Shown: one piece after another, positions 44,883 through 53,204 of the stretch
Numbering within the stretch: the stretch's first letter is position 1
How the letters are laid out: each line of letters starts with the position of its first letter
Assembly: GCA_007751475.1 (NCBI GenBank)
Contig: CP036434.1
Span: 3,224,001-3,288,000 of the forward strand
DNA length: 64,000 nt
From: Saltatorellus ferox
GTDB taxonomy: Bacteria; Planctomycetota; UBA1135; GCA-002686595
Reading direction: 5' to 3'
Translations under genes and position numbers: made by a program
The notes under the pieces: generated by a model
What the model was told of the DNA's origin: nothing
Seen by the model: the letters and a program-made list of their open reading frames with translations, nothing else
Database searches by the model: none

Positions 44883-45476
44883 CTACATGCGCTGAAGCTC
44901 AGGCAGCAAGAGCCGCCCGTACATCAGCGCCAGCGCAGTGAACCCATCCTGGAGCCTGCCTGCCTTCAGGAGTGCTTCGGCCTCGAGGGACGAGAAGGTC
45001 TGGACCACCATGCGCTCGCCCGGATCGAGGGACTGATCCGCGACCTTCTCACAGTCGAGCGCGCCGTAGAGGAAGCTCCAGTGCGCGCTGATGCCGTTGG
45101 TCGGGTGAAAGCCAGGCAAGGGCACCAGCCGCCCTGGGCGGTAGCCGGTTTCCTCCAGGAGTTCGCGCGCGGCTCCGGCCTCGGGGGACTCACCCGGCTC
45201 GATCCGCCCTGCGGGCACTTCCCAGTGGGTCTTGCCGTGGGGGTGTCGGTACTGGCCGATGAAGACGATCTCGCCTTGCGTGGTGATCGGCAGCACGCAG
45301 ACGGCGTCCGGGATCTCGATCACATGGTGCTCTTGGAGCTCGCCGTTCTCGAGGCGCAGCATGTCCCTTCGCAGGCCGACCCAGTCCGAGTCGTACACCC
45401 GCGTCGAGGAAGCGACGGGCAGCGGTAAGAACGCGGCCGGGTTCTCGGGAACCCGGCCGCTCTTCGAATCGCTCAT
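44883..45476 (-). CDS. NUDIX hydrolase, ADP-ribose pyrophosphatase-like
   Basis: The 197-residue protein contains a perfect NUDIX box (G-x5-E-x7-R-E-L-L-E-E-T-G-Y, about 100-122) preceded by a Q-Y-R-H-P strand and W-E-V-P-A-G. This is the ADP-ribose/sugar-nucleotide diphosphatase subgroup. It likely removes ADP-ribose or a related nucleotide-sugar, releasing AMP. ATG 45476 overlaps the stop of the upstream pyruvate dehydrogenase gene (ATGA), so the two are translationally coupled. The stop lies six bases from the convergent pseudopilin stop. Confidence 0.88.
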   Translation of the reverse strand: MSDSKSGRVPENPAAFLPLPVASSTRVYDSDWVGLRRDMLRLENGELQEHHVIEIPDAVCVLPITTQGEIVFIGQYRHPHGKTHWEVPAGRIEPGESPEAGAARELLEETGYRPGRLVPLPGFHPTNGISAHWSFLYGALDCEKVADQSLDPGERMVVQTFSSLEAEALLKAGRLQDGFTALALMYGRLLLPELQRM

Positions 45477-48358
45477 CCTTTCGGCGCGTCGGGCCAGAGT
45501 TCGCGCCAGTGGCCGATGCCGCCCTGGGGAGCCGCTCCGGCCACGCGGTTCAGCGTCGAGGCGGAGACCTTGATGTCCTCCATCGCGGTCTCCGAGAGCA
45601 CCTTGCCACAGGCCTCGACGATCGAGGCCGCATCGAGATGCTGGTACTCGAAGATCTCGGACGGACGGCCACACTTGCTGAACTTGCGGACCGCCAGCGT
45701 TTCCTGGCGCACGCCGACGATCGATCCGATGTTGTCGAGAAGGCCCGCTTCGCCGTCGCAAACGGCCACGATCGGGACGCGGCGACCCGCGAGTCCAGCG
45801 AGGCCGGACGCATCGGCTTCACCCGAGGGCACGAGGTGCATGTTGCCGTCGATCCCGAGACCTGTGCGCAGGTGCTCGTAGCCGCTCTGGTGCCCGAGGA
45901 TCCCGAACAGGAGTTCGGGCGAGCTGACGTGGATCACGTTCGCGTAGACGCCGCGCTCCAAGAGCTGCTTCGAGGCCGCGATGGCACCGTCCGCGAGGCT
46001 GCCCATCGCGAAGATGTGGACCACGTTGTCGCCGGGCTCGTAGCCGGCGTATCCGCGGTAGTCGACGAGGTAGTAGCCGCCCGCGAGCACGTCGTCGCGA
46101 ACGCCCTTCAGGATCTCTTCGTCCGGGACGGTGGCGACCTTCGACTCATCGGTCGCGCCCTCCCAGTCCGCGCCCTTCGGCGCGAGCAGTCCGGCGTCGT
46201 GGCCCTTGTAGCGCGCCTGCGTCTTGAGCTGGGCGATCATCGTCTTCTGCTGGACGCCGCGCGTCACCGCGCGGATGAGAACGCCTCGGCGTCCCTCGTT
46301 GTCGTCCATCATCGAGCGCTTGATCGCGTCCGACAGGATCCAGTCCACCTCGATGGCGTAGAGCGGCTCCCAGGTGATGAGGTTCGGGATCTGGATGTCG
46401 CTCTTCCACGAGTGCTGCGCGCCCTCGGCGGACAGCGTGACGCCTGAAGGCGTGCCCATCACGACGAACTCGGCGCCCCAGTACAGGCTGTAGTAGAGCT
46501 GGTCCAGCGCCCGCTTGATGAAGAAGTCGTACACCGTCATGATCGGGAAGAACGGCAGGCCCGCGTAGTGGGCCATCTTCCCGAAGGAACCCACGGCGGT
46601 CATGGCGTTGGCTTCCGCGATCTCGAAGCGGATGTGGCGCGTCCAGGCGTCCTGGGTGGCGATCAGCTCCGGGTGCTTGTACTGCACGTCGAGCTTCTCG
46701 TGAAGCTGGCCGTCGGCGCGATCGGGGCCGTAGATCCGCTCGTTCAGGACGGACGAGATGTTGGTCGATGTGCCGACGTCCGGGGACATCGTCATGACGA
46801 ACTCGGCCGCGGTCGCCCAGCGCTTCTCATGCTCCGTCAGGTCCGGGCCCTGGCCGTCGGTCTTGCGGCGGCCGCCCTCTTTGCCCTTCTGACGCTGATC
46901 CGTGATGCTCGATCCGAGGCGCACGAGCTTCGCCGCGATCTGGCCCCACATCCACTGGGTGTGGGCGAGGGGGAAGAGCGAAAGGTCGATGTCCAGCGAA
47001 TCCGGGATGCCGCCCGCGGCGTCGATCGCTTCGCGGACCTTGGCCTTGTTGCGCTTTTGAAGATCCGCGTGCTCGTCCATCGACTGGCGGAAGAGATCGC
47101 GACGCTCGGCGAGGTACTTCGCCTCCTCGGTGTCTTCTGCGAAGTGCGCGAAGGGGTCGTCGAAGGAGAGTCCCGCGCTTTCCACGAGCCCCTTCACTTC
47201 CTCGCCCTTCGGCAGGGTCGAGTGGTTCGCCGGGTCGGCGAGGCACTCGAGTCCCCAGCCCTTCAGCGTGTGGGCGATGATCATGTAAGGCTCGCCCGAC
47301 TCCTCGCGCGACTTCGCGAGCGCGTCGCGAATCGTGTCGTAGCAGTGGCCGCCGAGGTCGAGCAGCATGCGCAGGATCGTGTCGTCGTCGCTCGCCTTGA
47401 GGAGCGGCTTCGCGCCCGGATGCTTCTCGGCGATCATCGTGCGGATCGCTTCGGCGTCACGCTTGAGCGCGAGCATCTGGAACTCGTAGTCCGTGAGGCC
47501 GCTCTCCAGCACTTCCTTCAGCGCGTCGCCGCCCTTCTTCTTGAAGAGGGCCGTGCGGATCTTGCCGTGGCGGACCTGGATGACGCGCCAGCCGTTGGCG
47601 ATGGCGGTCTTCTCGATCCGCTCGGCGTCGGTGCCCTCGAGACCGCGCTCGTTCGGAATCCGCGTGCCGTCGAGGTTCTGGCGGTTGTAGTCGATGATCC
47701 AGGTGACGTTGCCGAGCATGCGCTCGGCGAGGTCGGGCATCGCCTCGAGGAGCGAGCCTTCCCGGAACTCGGAGTCGCCGATCAGCGACCAGAAGTGGGC
47801 GCCTTCCGGCACGTCCCAGCCGTGGTCCTTGGCGTAGCGGTAGGCCAGCGCCAGGTACCCCGAGACGACGGGCGGAATCCCGACCGTGCCCGAGGGCAGG
47901 AAGTGGAAGTGGTCGGCGTCGGTCCGGGCGTGGTAGCTCTGGAAGACATGGGGGTTCTTCTCCGTGGGGAATCGTCGCAGGCCCTCCATGGCCTTCTTGG
48001 ACTCTTCCTCGGTGAAGTACGCCTGGCCGCGGGCCTTCGGGTCGTCCTCGAACCAGTCCACGTGCTCGTCGTGGCGGAAGAGCCCGAGCAGGTTGTGGAG
48101 GGCGTGGTCGACCGGGGAGGCGTGCGGCTTGCAGCACACGAAGTCCTGGGGCTGGCGCACCTCGAGGTGCAGCGCGCTCAGGATGTGCATGGCGCTGGCG
48201 CAGGAGGCCGGGTGCCCCCCGACCTTGGGATCGCCCTGTTCCTTGTCCTTTCGGTTGTTGGCGAGGTGGATCATCGCCATCGCCTGGACGAAGGCGCGGT
48301 AGGTGATCTTCTCTTGGACCGAGGAGGAGGCTTCGGTCGGGGTCGCTGCTGTGATCAT
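45473..48358 (-). CDS. aceE: pyruvate dehydrogenase E1 component, homodimeric type
   Basis: The 961-residue protein oxidatively decarboxylates pyruvate with thiamine diphosphate. Typical features are an N-terminal segment with S-A-L-H-L and K-P-H-A-S-P, the thiamine motif region G-D-S-E-F-R-E-G-S-L followed by N-R-Q-N-L-D-G-T, a central I-A-H-T-L-K-G-W-G, and the late T-V-Y-D-F-F segment. The thiamine motif differs from the E. coli G-D-G-E-M-D-E. No E2 or E3 gene is adjacent. The E1-E2 fusion dehydrogenase ends only 2.7 kb away. ATG 48358 was chosen as it begins M-I-T-A-A; a Met 13 codons upstream is less likely. The stop overlaps the NUDIX start. Confidence 0.9.
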   Translation of the reverse strand: MITAATPTEASSSVQEKITYRAFVQAMAMIHLANNRKDKEQGDPKVGGHPASCASAMHILSALHLEVRQPQDFVCCKPHASPVDHALHNLLGLFRHDEHVDWFEDDPKARGQAYFTEEESKKAMEGLRRFPTEKNPHVFQSYHARTDADHFHFLPSGTVGIPPVVSGYLALAYRYAKDHGWDVPEGAHFWSLIGDSEFREGSLLEAMPDLAERMLGNVTWIIDYNRQNLDGTRIPNERGLEGTDAERIEKTAIANGWRVIQVRHGKIRTALFKKKGGDALKEVLESGLTDYEFQMLALKRDAEAIRTMIAEKHPGAKPLLKASDDDTILRMLLDLGGHCYDTIRDALAKSREESGEPYMIIAHTLKGWGLECLADPANHSTLPKGEEVKGLVESAGLSFDDPFAHFAEDTEEAKYLAERRDLFRQSMDEHADLQKRNKAKVREAIDAAGGIPDSLDIDLSLFPLAHTQWMWGQIAAKLVRLGSSITDQRQKGKEGGRRKTDGQGPDLTEHEKRWATAAEFVMTMSPDVGTSTNISSVLNERIYGPDRADGQLHEKLDVQYKHPELIATQDAWTRHIRFEIAEANAMTAVGSFGKMAHYAGLPFFPIMTVYDFFIKRALDQLYYSLYWGAEFVVMGTPSGVTLSAEGAQHSWKSDIQIPNLITWEPLYAIEVDWILSDAIKRSMMDDNEGRRGVLIRAVTRGVQQKTMIAQLKTQARYKGHDAGLLAPKGADWEGATDESKVATVPDEEILKGVRDDVLAGGYYLVDYRGYAGYEPGDNVVHIFAMGSLADGAIAASKQLLERGVYANVIHVSSPELLFGILGHQSGYEHLRTGLGIDGNMHLVPSGEADASGLAGLAGRRVPIVAVCDGEAGLLDNIGSIVGVRQETLAVRKFSKCGRPSEIFEYQHLDAASIVEACGKVLSETAMEDIKVSASTLNRVAGAAPQGGIGHWRELWPDAPKG

Positions 48359-48515
48359 CGTGTGGGCTTCAGGCACCGAGGGGGCATGGAGGCCCATATC
48401 CTAGGCCCGCCCATGCCCACCTGCTACCGCGGGGCGGGGGTTCGGTGGAGCCCGGGCACAGGATTGCCAAGATTGGCCGTAACGATCGCGCTCGCTGCGT
48501 GCACAGGGCCTACCC

Positions 48516-51500
48516 ATGAACTCACACCTCGGACCTGACTCCCGTGCCTTCGAGGCCTTTCGCCGCACCGGAGACCCGGTCGCGCTCGCCGCCGTGTTCG
48601 ATGCGGTGGCCCCTGATCTCCTTCGCGTGGCGCGGCGGCTGGCGTCGGACGGCGCCGCCGCGGAGGACCTCGTCCAGGACACCTTCCTCGCGGCGATGGA
48701 GAGCCGTGAGAGCTGGGACGACGAGCGGCCGGTGGGGGCCTGGATGCTCGGGATTCTCGCCAACCGCGCACGCCGAGGGTTCCGGGATCGCGGTCGTACG
48801 AGGTCGCTGACGGAGGATCCGGAGTTCGCGCTGCGCAGCTCAGAACCGCGGCATACTCCGCTGGAAGCACTGGCGGCGGGGGAGGTGGACGGGCTGATTC
48901 GATCCGCCCTGGGGGCATTGCCCGCCGTGGAGCGGCAGGCCGTCGCGGCTCGACTCTTCGAGGGAGTGGCGCCGAGGGAGCTGGCGGAGCAGCTGGGGAT
49001 TCGGGCCGGGGCGGCGCGGGTCAGGCTCCACCGAGGCATGGCGCGGCTCCGCGCGGCGCTGCCGGCGGGATTTGCGCTCGGCGCCAGCTGGACGCAGCTT
49101 CGCGGTCGCGTGCTGGAAGCAGCCAGCGGTGTGTCGCCTTCTGGAAAGACAGGAGCGGCGACGGTGGCCGCTTCGGCGGGCGTTGCGTCGATCGGAGCCC
49201 CGCGACTGGTCGCGGCCGGGTTGATTCTCCTGGGCACCATAAGCCTCGGAGTCTGGGCACTCGTCAGGACGCCCGAACCGACGGCGCCGCAGGTCACGGA
49301 CGTCCTGATCGCGGCGGCGGAAGAGGCAAGCGTCCCGGTAGCAGCCGCGGCGCCACGGCCAGACGCACGTCGATCGGCGGCCCCTGTCACCGAGGTGGCG
49401 CCGGATCCGCAGGAGGTTCTGGCCCCGGATAGCGTCGCGGCCGAGGAGCCCGCGCCCCTCACCGGCGGCTTCCTCGCGGGCCGCGTGCTCGATCCGGAGG
49501 GTGGACCGCTCGCGGGCGCGGAAGTGCTGGGCTGGAATGGCTCGAGGGCGAGCGGTGATCCCGCGGCCCTGGCGACCTCAGGTGCGGACGGAAGCTATCG
49601 CGTCGGTCCGCTCGGTCCCGGGTTCGTCGTACTCGCGGAGCACCCGGACAGGGTGCAGTCGTTTGGCTTCCTTGGCACGCTGGCGGAGGGTCAGGAGGCG
49701 GGTGGTCTTGACATCACGATGGAAGCGGCGGGTCGGCTCGAAGGCACGGTCGTGGACGGTGACGATCAGCCGCAAGCGGGGGTCCGGGTCTACAGCCAGC
49801 CATCCTACGGGAGCGGCGGAGCCCGGTACCTGACCCAGCACGAGGGGATCCTCAAGCTCTACGGCTATCGGGCTGAAGCGGTGAGCGGTCCAGGCGGCTT
49901 CTTCTCGATCCGCGGAAGGGGCGGTGCCGCGTGGAAGTCGTCCCGCATCCACATCGAGCACGCGCCGTTCCTCCGGTTCTACGACGACCTGCAGCTGAAC
50001 GAGAACCCTCACGTCTTGCGGCTGGATCGTGGGCTGGGCCTGCACGGTACGGTGCTCGACGCGGCCGGCCAGCCTGCCGTCGGTGCCCGCGTCGCCCTCG
50101 GCCCCGACGAGACCAACGCACTCACCGGCCAAGAGATCGAGGTCACCGATGAGCAAGGGCACTTCCGGATCCACGGAAGTCGACCCATCGAGGAGAGCCC
50201 CTTCGAGGCGCCTTATCTGCTGGTCACGCACCGGGGCTCCGCGGTGCAGGTCTTGCAGCCGGTTGAGCCGACTCGTACGCCTGAACTGACGCCGGTCACC
50301 ATTCGTCTCCAGCCCGAGGCGCCGCTCTTCGGGAACCTGTTCGGAGCCGACGGGACGCCCATGGAGGGTGTGAAAATTCAGGTGTGGGGGACGCGTGAGT
50401 TCAACCCCGGCTGCACGGACGGCATGCGTCCCACGTGGGAGCGCATGGCGGAGCTGCACGAGGTCCTGACCGGTGTGGACGGTGGCTTCGAATTCCAGGG
50501 CCTCTATGCGGGCGCCTACGAGCTCAGGGTCATCGACCCGGAGAACCCGAGCCGTCATCAGTCCGAGGATGTGCAGACCGGAGACACTCCGCTGGCGCTT
50601 CGCTTCGATGCGCTGAAGATGGAGAAGGTCGTCGTCACCGGCACCGTCGTGAACGCGCGGACCGGTGAGCCGCTGAAGTCGTTCACTGTCTGTCCCATGG
50701 TGGAGAGCCACGGGCGATGGCGTGAGGTCGAGGACGAAGAGGGACGCTTCCGAATCTCGGGTCTGGAGCCAGGGAGCCTTGCGATGACCGCCTGGGCGCC
50801 GGGGTACGCTCGCACGGAGCTCCCGGCGGAGATCCTGGGGATCGGAGTGAGAGACTTCGAGCTGCGTCTTCATCCGGCCGTGACCCTGGCCTGCCGCGTG
50901 GTCGATCAGGACGGCAAGCCCTGGACGAACGGGCAGGTGGCGGTCTTCGACCTGGACGGGAATCGCGTGATGGTCGACGTCGGGGGCGGGACGCGCAGCG
51001 ACTCGATTCAGATGGACCGTAGCGGCGTCACTCGACTCTTCGGCCTGCCCGCTCGTTCGCTTCGATTCACGGTCCGAGCCGACTACGAAGAGGCGGAGTT
51101 CATCCTGGACCTCGCGCTCTTCGAGGAGCCGGAAGCGGGCCTGGTCCATGAGTTCGTGCTGCCGCGGACGCCCGCGAAACCGAAGGGAAAGCTCGACCTG
51201 ATGGTGCTCGTCACGGATGGAATCACGCTGCGGCAGCTCGACGAAGCGATGGAGCAGTTTCGGCAGGAAGCGATCGACGAAGAGGGGTCCGATCCCGGCG
51301 CTCTTTATCCCGGCGAGAGTGAGGAAATATCGTTCCCCGAGCGGGCCGTCACGATCGTGCTGGAGGAGGTGAACGGAGAAGAGCGCGTCGAGGTGGCGAT
51401 GGACCGGCTGGAGGACGGAGAGTTCCGCGTCGGCGTGGAGCAGGTCCACTCCACGGCCACCCTCTACCGCACGGGCCAGGGATCGAGCTGGAGCGAGACC

Positions 51501-51665
51501 TCACCGCTTCCCACCGTCTCCCTGTACTTGAACGCCGGGGCCTGGACTCTTCGGCTGGAATCCGAAGGGCGGGATCCAGTGCTCCAGACCCTGGAGGTCC
51601 GAGCGGAGGAGCCGAGGGCGGATGGCGGAGTCTCGAAGCTCCACTTGATCGGCTGGAACGAATGA
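48516..51665 (+). CDS. ECF sigma factor fused to membrane helix and regulatory-like domains
   Basis: The 1049-residue protein starts with a complete ECF sigma factor: region 2 (about 25-90, A-E-D-L-V-Q-D-T-F) and region 4 (about 130-185, G-V-A-P-R-E-L-A-E-Q-L-G-I). One transmembrane helix follows at about 230-250. Outside the membrane are four or more carboxypeptidase-regulatory-like (CarboxypepD_reg/Ig-like) units, each opening with G-x-V-x-D-x-x-G-x-P-x-x-G-A/V, near 330, 410, 500, 610, 720 and 805. A mixed C-terminal region of about 200 residues ends the protein. The sigma part is thus tethered to the membrane and coupled to an extracytoplasmic ligand domain. No anti-sigma gene is adjacent. 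Confidence 0.87.
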   Translation: MNSHLGPDSRAFEAFRRTGDPVALAAVFDAVAPDLLRVARRLASDGAAAEDLVQDTFLAAMESRESWDDERPVGAWMLGILANRARRGFRDRGRTRSLTEDPEFALRSSEPRHTPLEALAAGEVDGLIRSALGALPAVERQAVAARLFEGVAPRELAEQLGIRAGAARVRLHRGMARLRAALPAGFALGASWTQLRGRVLEAASGVSPSGKTGAATVAASAGVASIGAPRLVAAGLILLGTISLGVWALVRTPEPTAPQVTDVLIAAAEEASVPVAAAAPRPDARRSAAPVTEVAPDPQEVLAPDSVAAEEPAPLTGGFLAGRVLDPEGGPLAGAEVLGWNGSRASGDPAALATSGADGSYRVGPLGPGFVVLAEHPDRVQSFGFLGTLAEGQEAGGLDITMEAAGRLEGTVVDGDDQPQAGVRVYSQPSYGSGGARYLTQHEGILKLYGYRAEAVSGPGGFFSIRGRGGAAWKSSRIHIEHAPFLRFYDDLQLNENPHVLRLDRGLGLHGTVLDAAGQPAVGARVALGPDETNALTGQEIEVTDEQGHFRIHGSRPIEESPFEAPYLLVTHRGSAVQVLQPVEPTRTPELTPVTIRLQPEAPLFGNLFGADGTPMEGVKIQVWGTREFNPGCTDGMRPTWERMAELHEVLTGVDGGFEFQGLYAGAYELRVIDPENPSRHQSEDVQTGDTPLALRFDALKMEKVVVTGTVVNARTGEPLKSFTVCPMVESHGRWREVEDEEGRFRISGLEPGSLAMTAWAPGYARTELPAEILGIGVRDFELRLHPAVTLACRVVDQDGKPWTNGQVAVFDLDGNRVMVDVGGGTRSDSIQMDRSGVTRLFGLPARSLRFTVRADYEEAEFILDLALFEEPEAGLVHEFVLPRTPAKPKGKLDLMVLVTDGITLRQLDEAMEQFRQEAIDEEGSDPGALYPGESEEISFPERAVTIVLEEVNGEERVEVAMDRLEDGEFRVGVEQVHSTATLYRTGQGSSWSETSPLPTVSLYLNAGAWTLRLESEGRDPVLQTLEVRAEEPRADGGVSKLHLIGWNE

Positions 51666-51814
51666 ACCTACGTGCGGCGCGGCTGGGAATCCGTTCGGAC
51701 TCGAACCGTGACCCGTGAACGGTGGGTGCCTCGCCTGACGGAGTCGGTCTTTGGAGGACTCTGTGGGGCGGATGCGCCGCTTTCATGTGACTGCCAAGGG
51801 CTTGGGGCTTGGGG

Positions 51815-51970
51815 GGGGCAGTCTGCTGGGCTGCTACCAATACAACCAAGGAAGCGGGAGGAGCGGGAGCTTGGCAGGCGCGGCGGCCTTGGGAGGGATG
51901 GGGAGTTGTCAGGGTGCGGGCTCGGCCCTGGCCCACGCGTTGTGACGGGGAGGCAAGAGTGGGAGGTTCG
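51815..51970 (-). repeat. dispersed repeat, copy A (inverted, upstream of RAYT)
   Basis: Read on the minus strand, this segment matches copies B and C in order: CCCACTCTT, GGGCCAGGGCC, CATCCC.CC, CGCCGCGCC, CTCCTCCGCTTCCTTGGTTG-type and TTGGTAG. It is more diverged than B and C are from each other and its edges are approximate. It lies in the 464-base gap between the sigma-fusion gene and the transposase remnant; the rest of that gap (51666-51814 and 51971-52129) shows no gene. Confidence 0.6.
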
Positions 51971-52129
51971 GGGGCGCGGAGTGCGAGTCGGCCGGTGGGA
52001 AAGGTCTGCCGAGTATACTGTTTCAGAGCGGATGGAGAATTGGGCTAGAGTGCCGATTTTGGGCTTTAAAGTGTAGTTTGGAGGGCATTTGGCGGTTGAT
52101 GGATTGGATCGTTTTGGCTATGACCTTGC

Positions 52130-52836
52130 ATGGCGAAAACGCGCATGGGGAGAGCGGTTGTTTTGCAGGCCGTGTTTGGTTTTGCGGTGCCGAAGACGCG
52201 TCGTGGGCCGAAGAGGAGTAAGGATTCGCGGGTGGCCCATGGGAGTCGGGAAGAGATGAAGGGCGGTGTGGCCCATGTCACCATCAAGCTGAAGAGGGGG
52301 TTTCGGTCCCTTCGGAAGAAAGAAGAGATGGCGGTGCTGAGGGGGGCGATTGCGCGCGTGAATCAGGGCGAGCTGGTTCGGATCGTGGAGTTTTCGGTGA
52401 TGAGCAACCACGTGCACCTGATCGTGGAGGCGGAGAACTCCGGTGACCTTTCGAAGGGGATGGCGAGTTTGAATACCGGGTTGGGACTGAACCGGCTCTG
52501 GGACTGAACCGGCTTTGGGGGCGGGTGAGGCAAGGGAGCGTGTTTGCAGAGCGCTTCCATCTGGAGGTGATCACGTCGCCGACGCAGATGCGGAACGTTT
52601 TGAAGTACGTGCTCAGGAACGATGTGCACCACGGGCTCGGGTTGGGGATTCTGGATCCTTGTTCGAGCGCGATGTCGTTTGGCGGCTTTGCGGAACGGCA
52701 GGGGGCGTCCAAGGTCGATTGCGTGAGCGTGGAGGCGCAGACATGGCTCCTGCGAACGGGCTGGACAAAGGGTGGCGCCAAGGGGCTGCTCACGATCCAC
52801 GACCTCCCGCGTGTCACCGGGGTTCTTCAGGCGTAG
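52130..52836 (+). pseudogene. RAYT/Y1-type transposase broken by a 17-bp duplication
   Basis: Two reading frames join into one REP-associated tyrosine transposase. The first (52130-52507) has the HUH motif in M-S-N-H-V-H-L-I-V; the second (from about 52517 to 52836) has R-N-V-L-K-Y-V-L-R-N-D with the candidate catalytic Tyr. Between them a 17-base segment is duplicated in tandem (52483-52499 and 52500-52516), which shifts the frame and creates a TGA at 52505. Removing one copy joins the frames exactly. These enzymes nick and join single-stranded DNA and act on REP-like palindromes. The base composition here is visibly more AT-rich than its neighbours, which suggests acquisition. Inverted copies of a dispersed repeat flank it. 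Confidence 0.85.
52483..52516 (+). repeat. 17-bp tandem duplication inside the RAYT gene
   Basis: GGGACTGAACCGGCTYT is present twice in direct succession, differing at one base (C/T). It is the frameshifting lesion of the transposase. Confidence 0.93.
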
Positions 52837-53093
52837 CTCGCGGCTCTGTGGCGACCCGTTGCGGAACGGTTTCGCGACTTCCACTCTTCGCCTCCGCGAC
52901 TCTACTTCTTGCCTTTGTCTCTCAAGGCGGAGGCCAGGCCCGGGCTCGCGTACTCCCAATCCTCCATCCCTCACAGGGGCGCCGCGCCCCCTCGACCCTC
53001 CCGCCTCCTCCGCTTCCTTGGTTGCATTGGCAGGAGTTCGGGAGACCAGTGGACTCCGCCTCCAGGCCCAGCGCCCTGCGTCTTCATCATGGC
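52828..53093 (+). repeat. dispersed repeat, copy B (downstream of RAYT)
   Basis: About 266 bases that align end to end with copy C (59345-59603), both from CAGGCGTAGCTCGCG to CATGGC. Shared blocks include CACTCTTCGCC, AAGGCGGAGGCCAGGCCC, GGGCGCCGCGCCC, CCTCCTCCGCTTC and AGGCCCAGCG. It begins inside the last codons of the RAYT remnant and fills most of the 368-base gap before the next gene. The region shows no coding potential of its own. The end of the gap (53094-53204) holds only the upstream region of the HEAT/VWA gene. Confidence 0.82.
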
Positions 53094-53204
53094 TGGAGCG
53101 TTTTCGACCCCCAGATTCTGCTGCAGAGCCGATACTCGAGGCTATTCCCACGGCGCACACTCTTTCGAAGGCTCTTCCCGGTCTTCCCAGCCCAGAGGTT
53201 TTCC

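Noticed and set aside
46568..48538. 656-codon plus-strand frame opposite aceE
   Set aside because: Shadow of the dehydrogenase codons; no domain and composition typical of an antisense frame.
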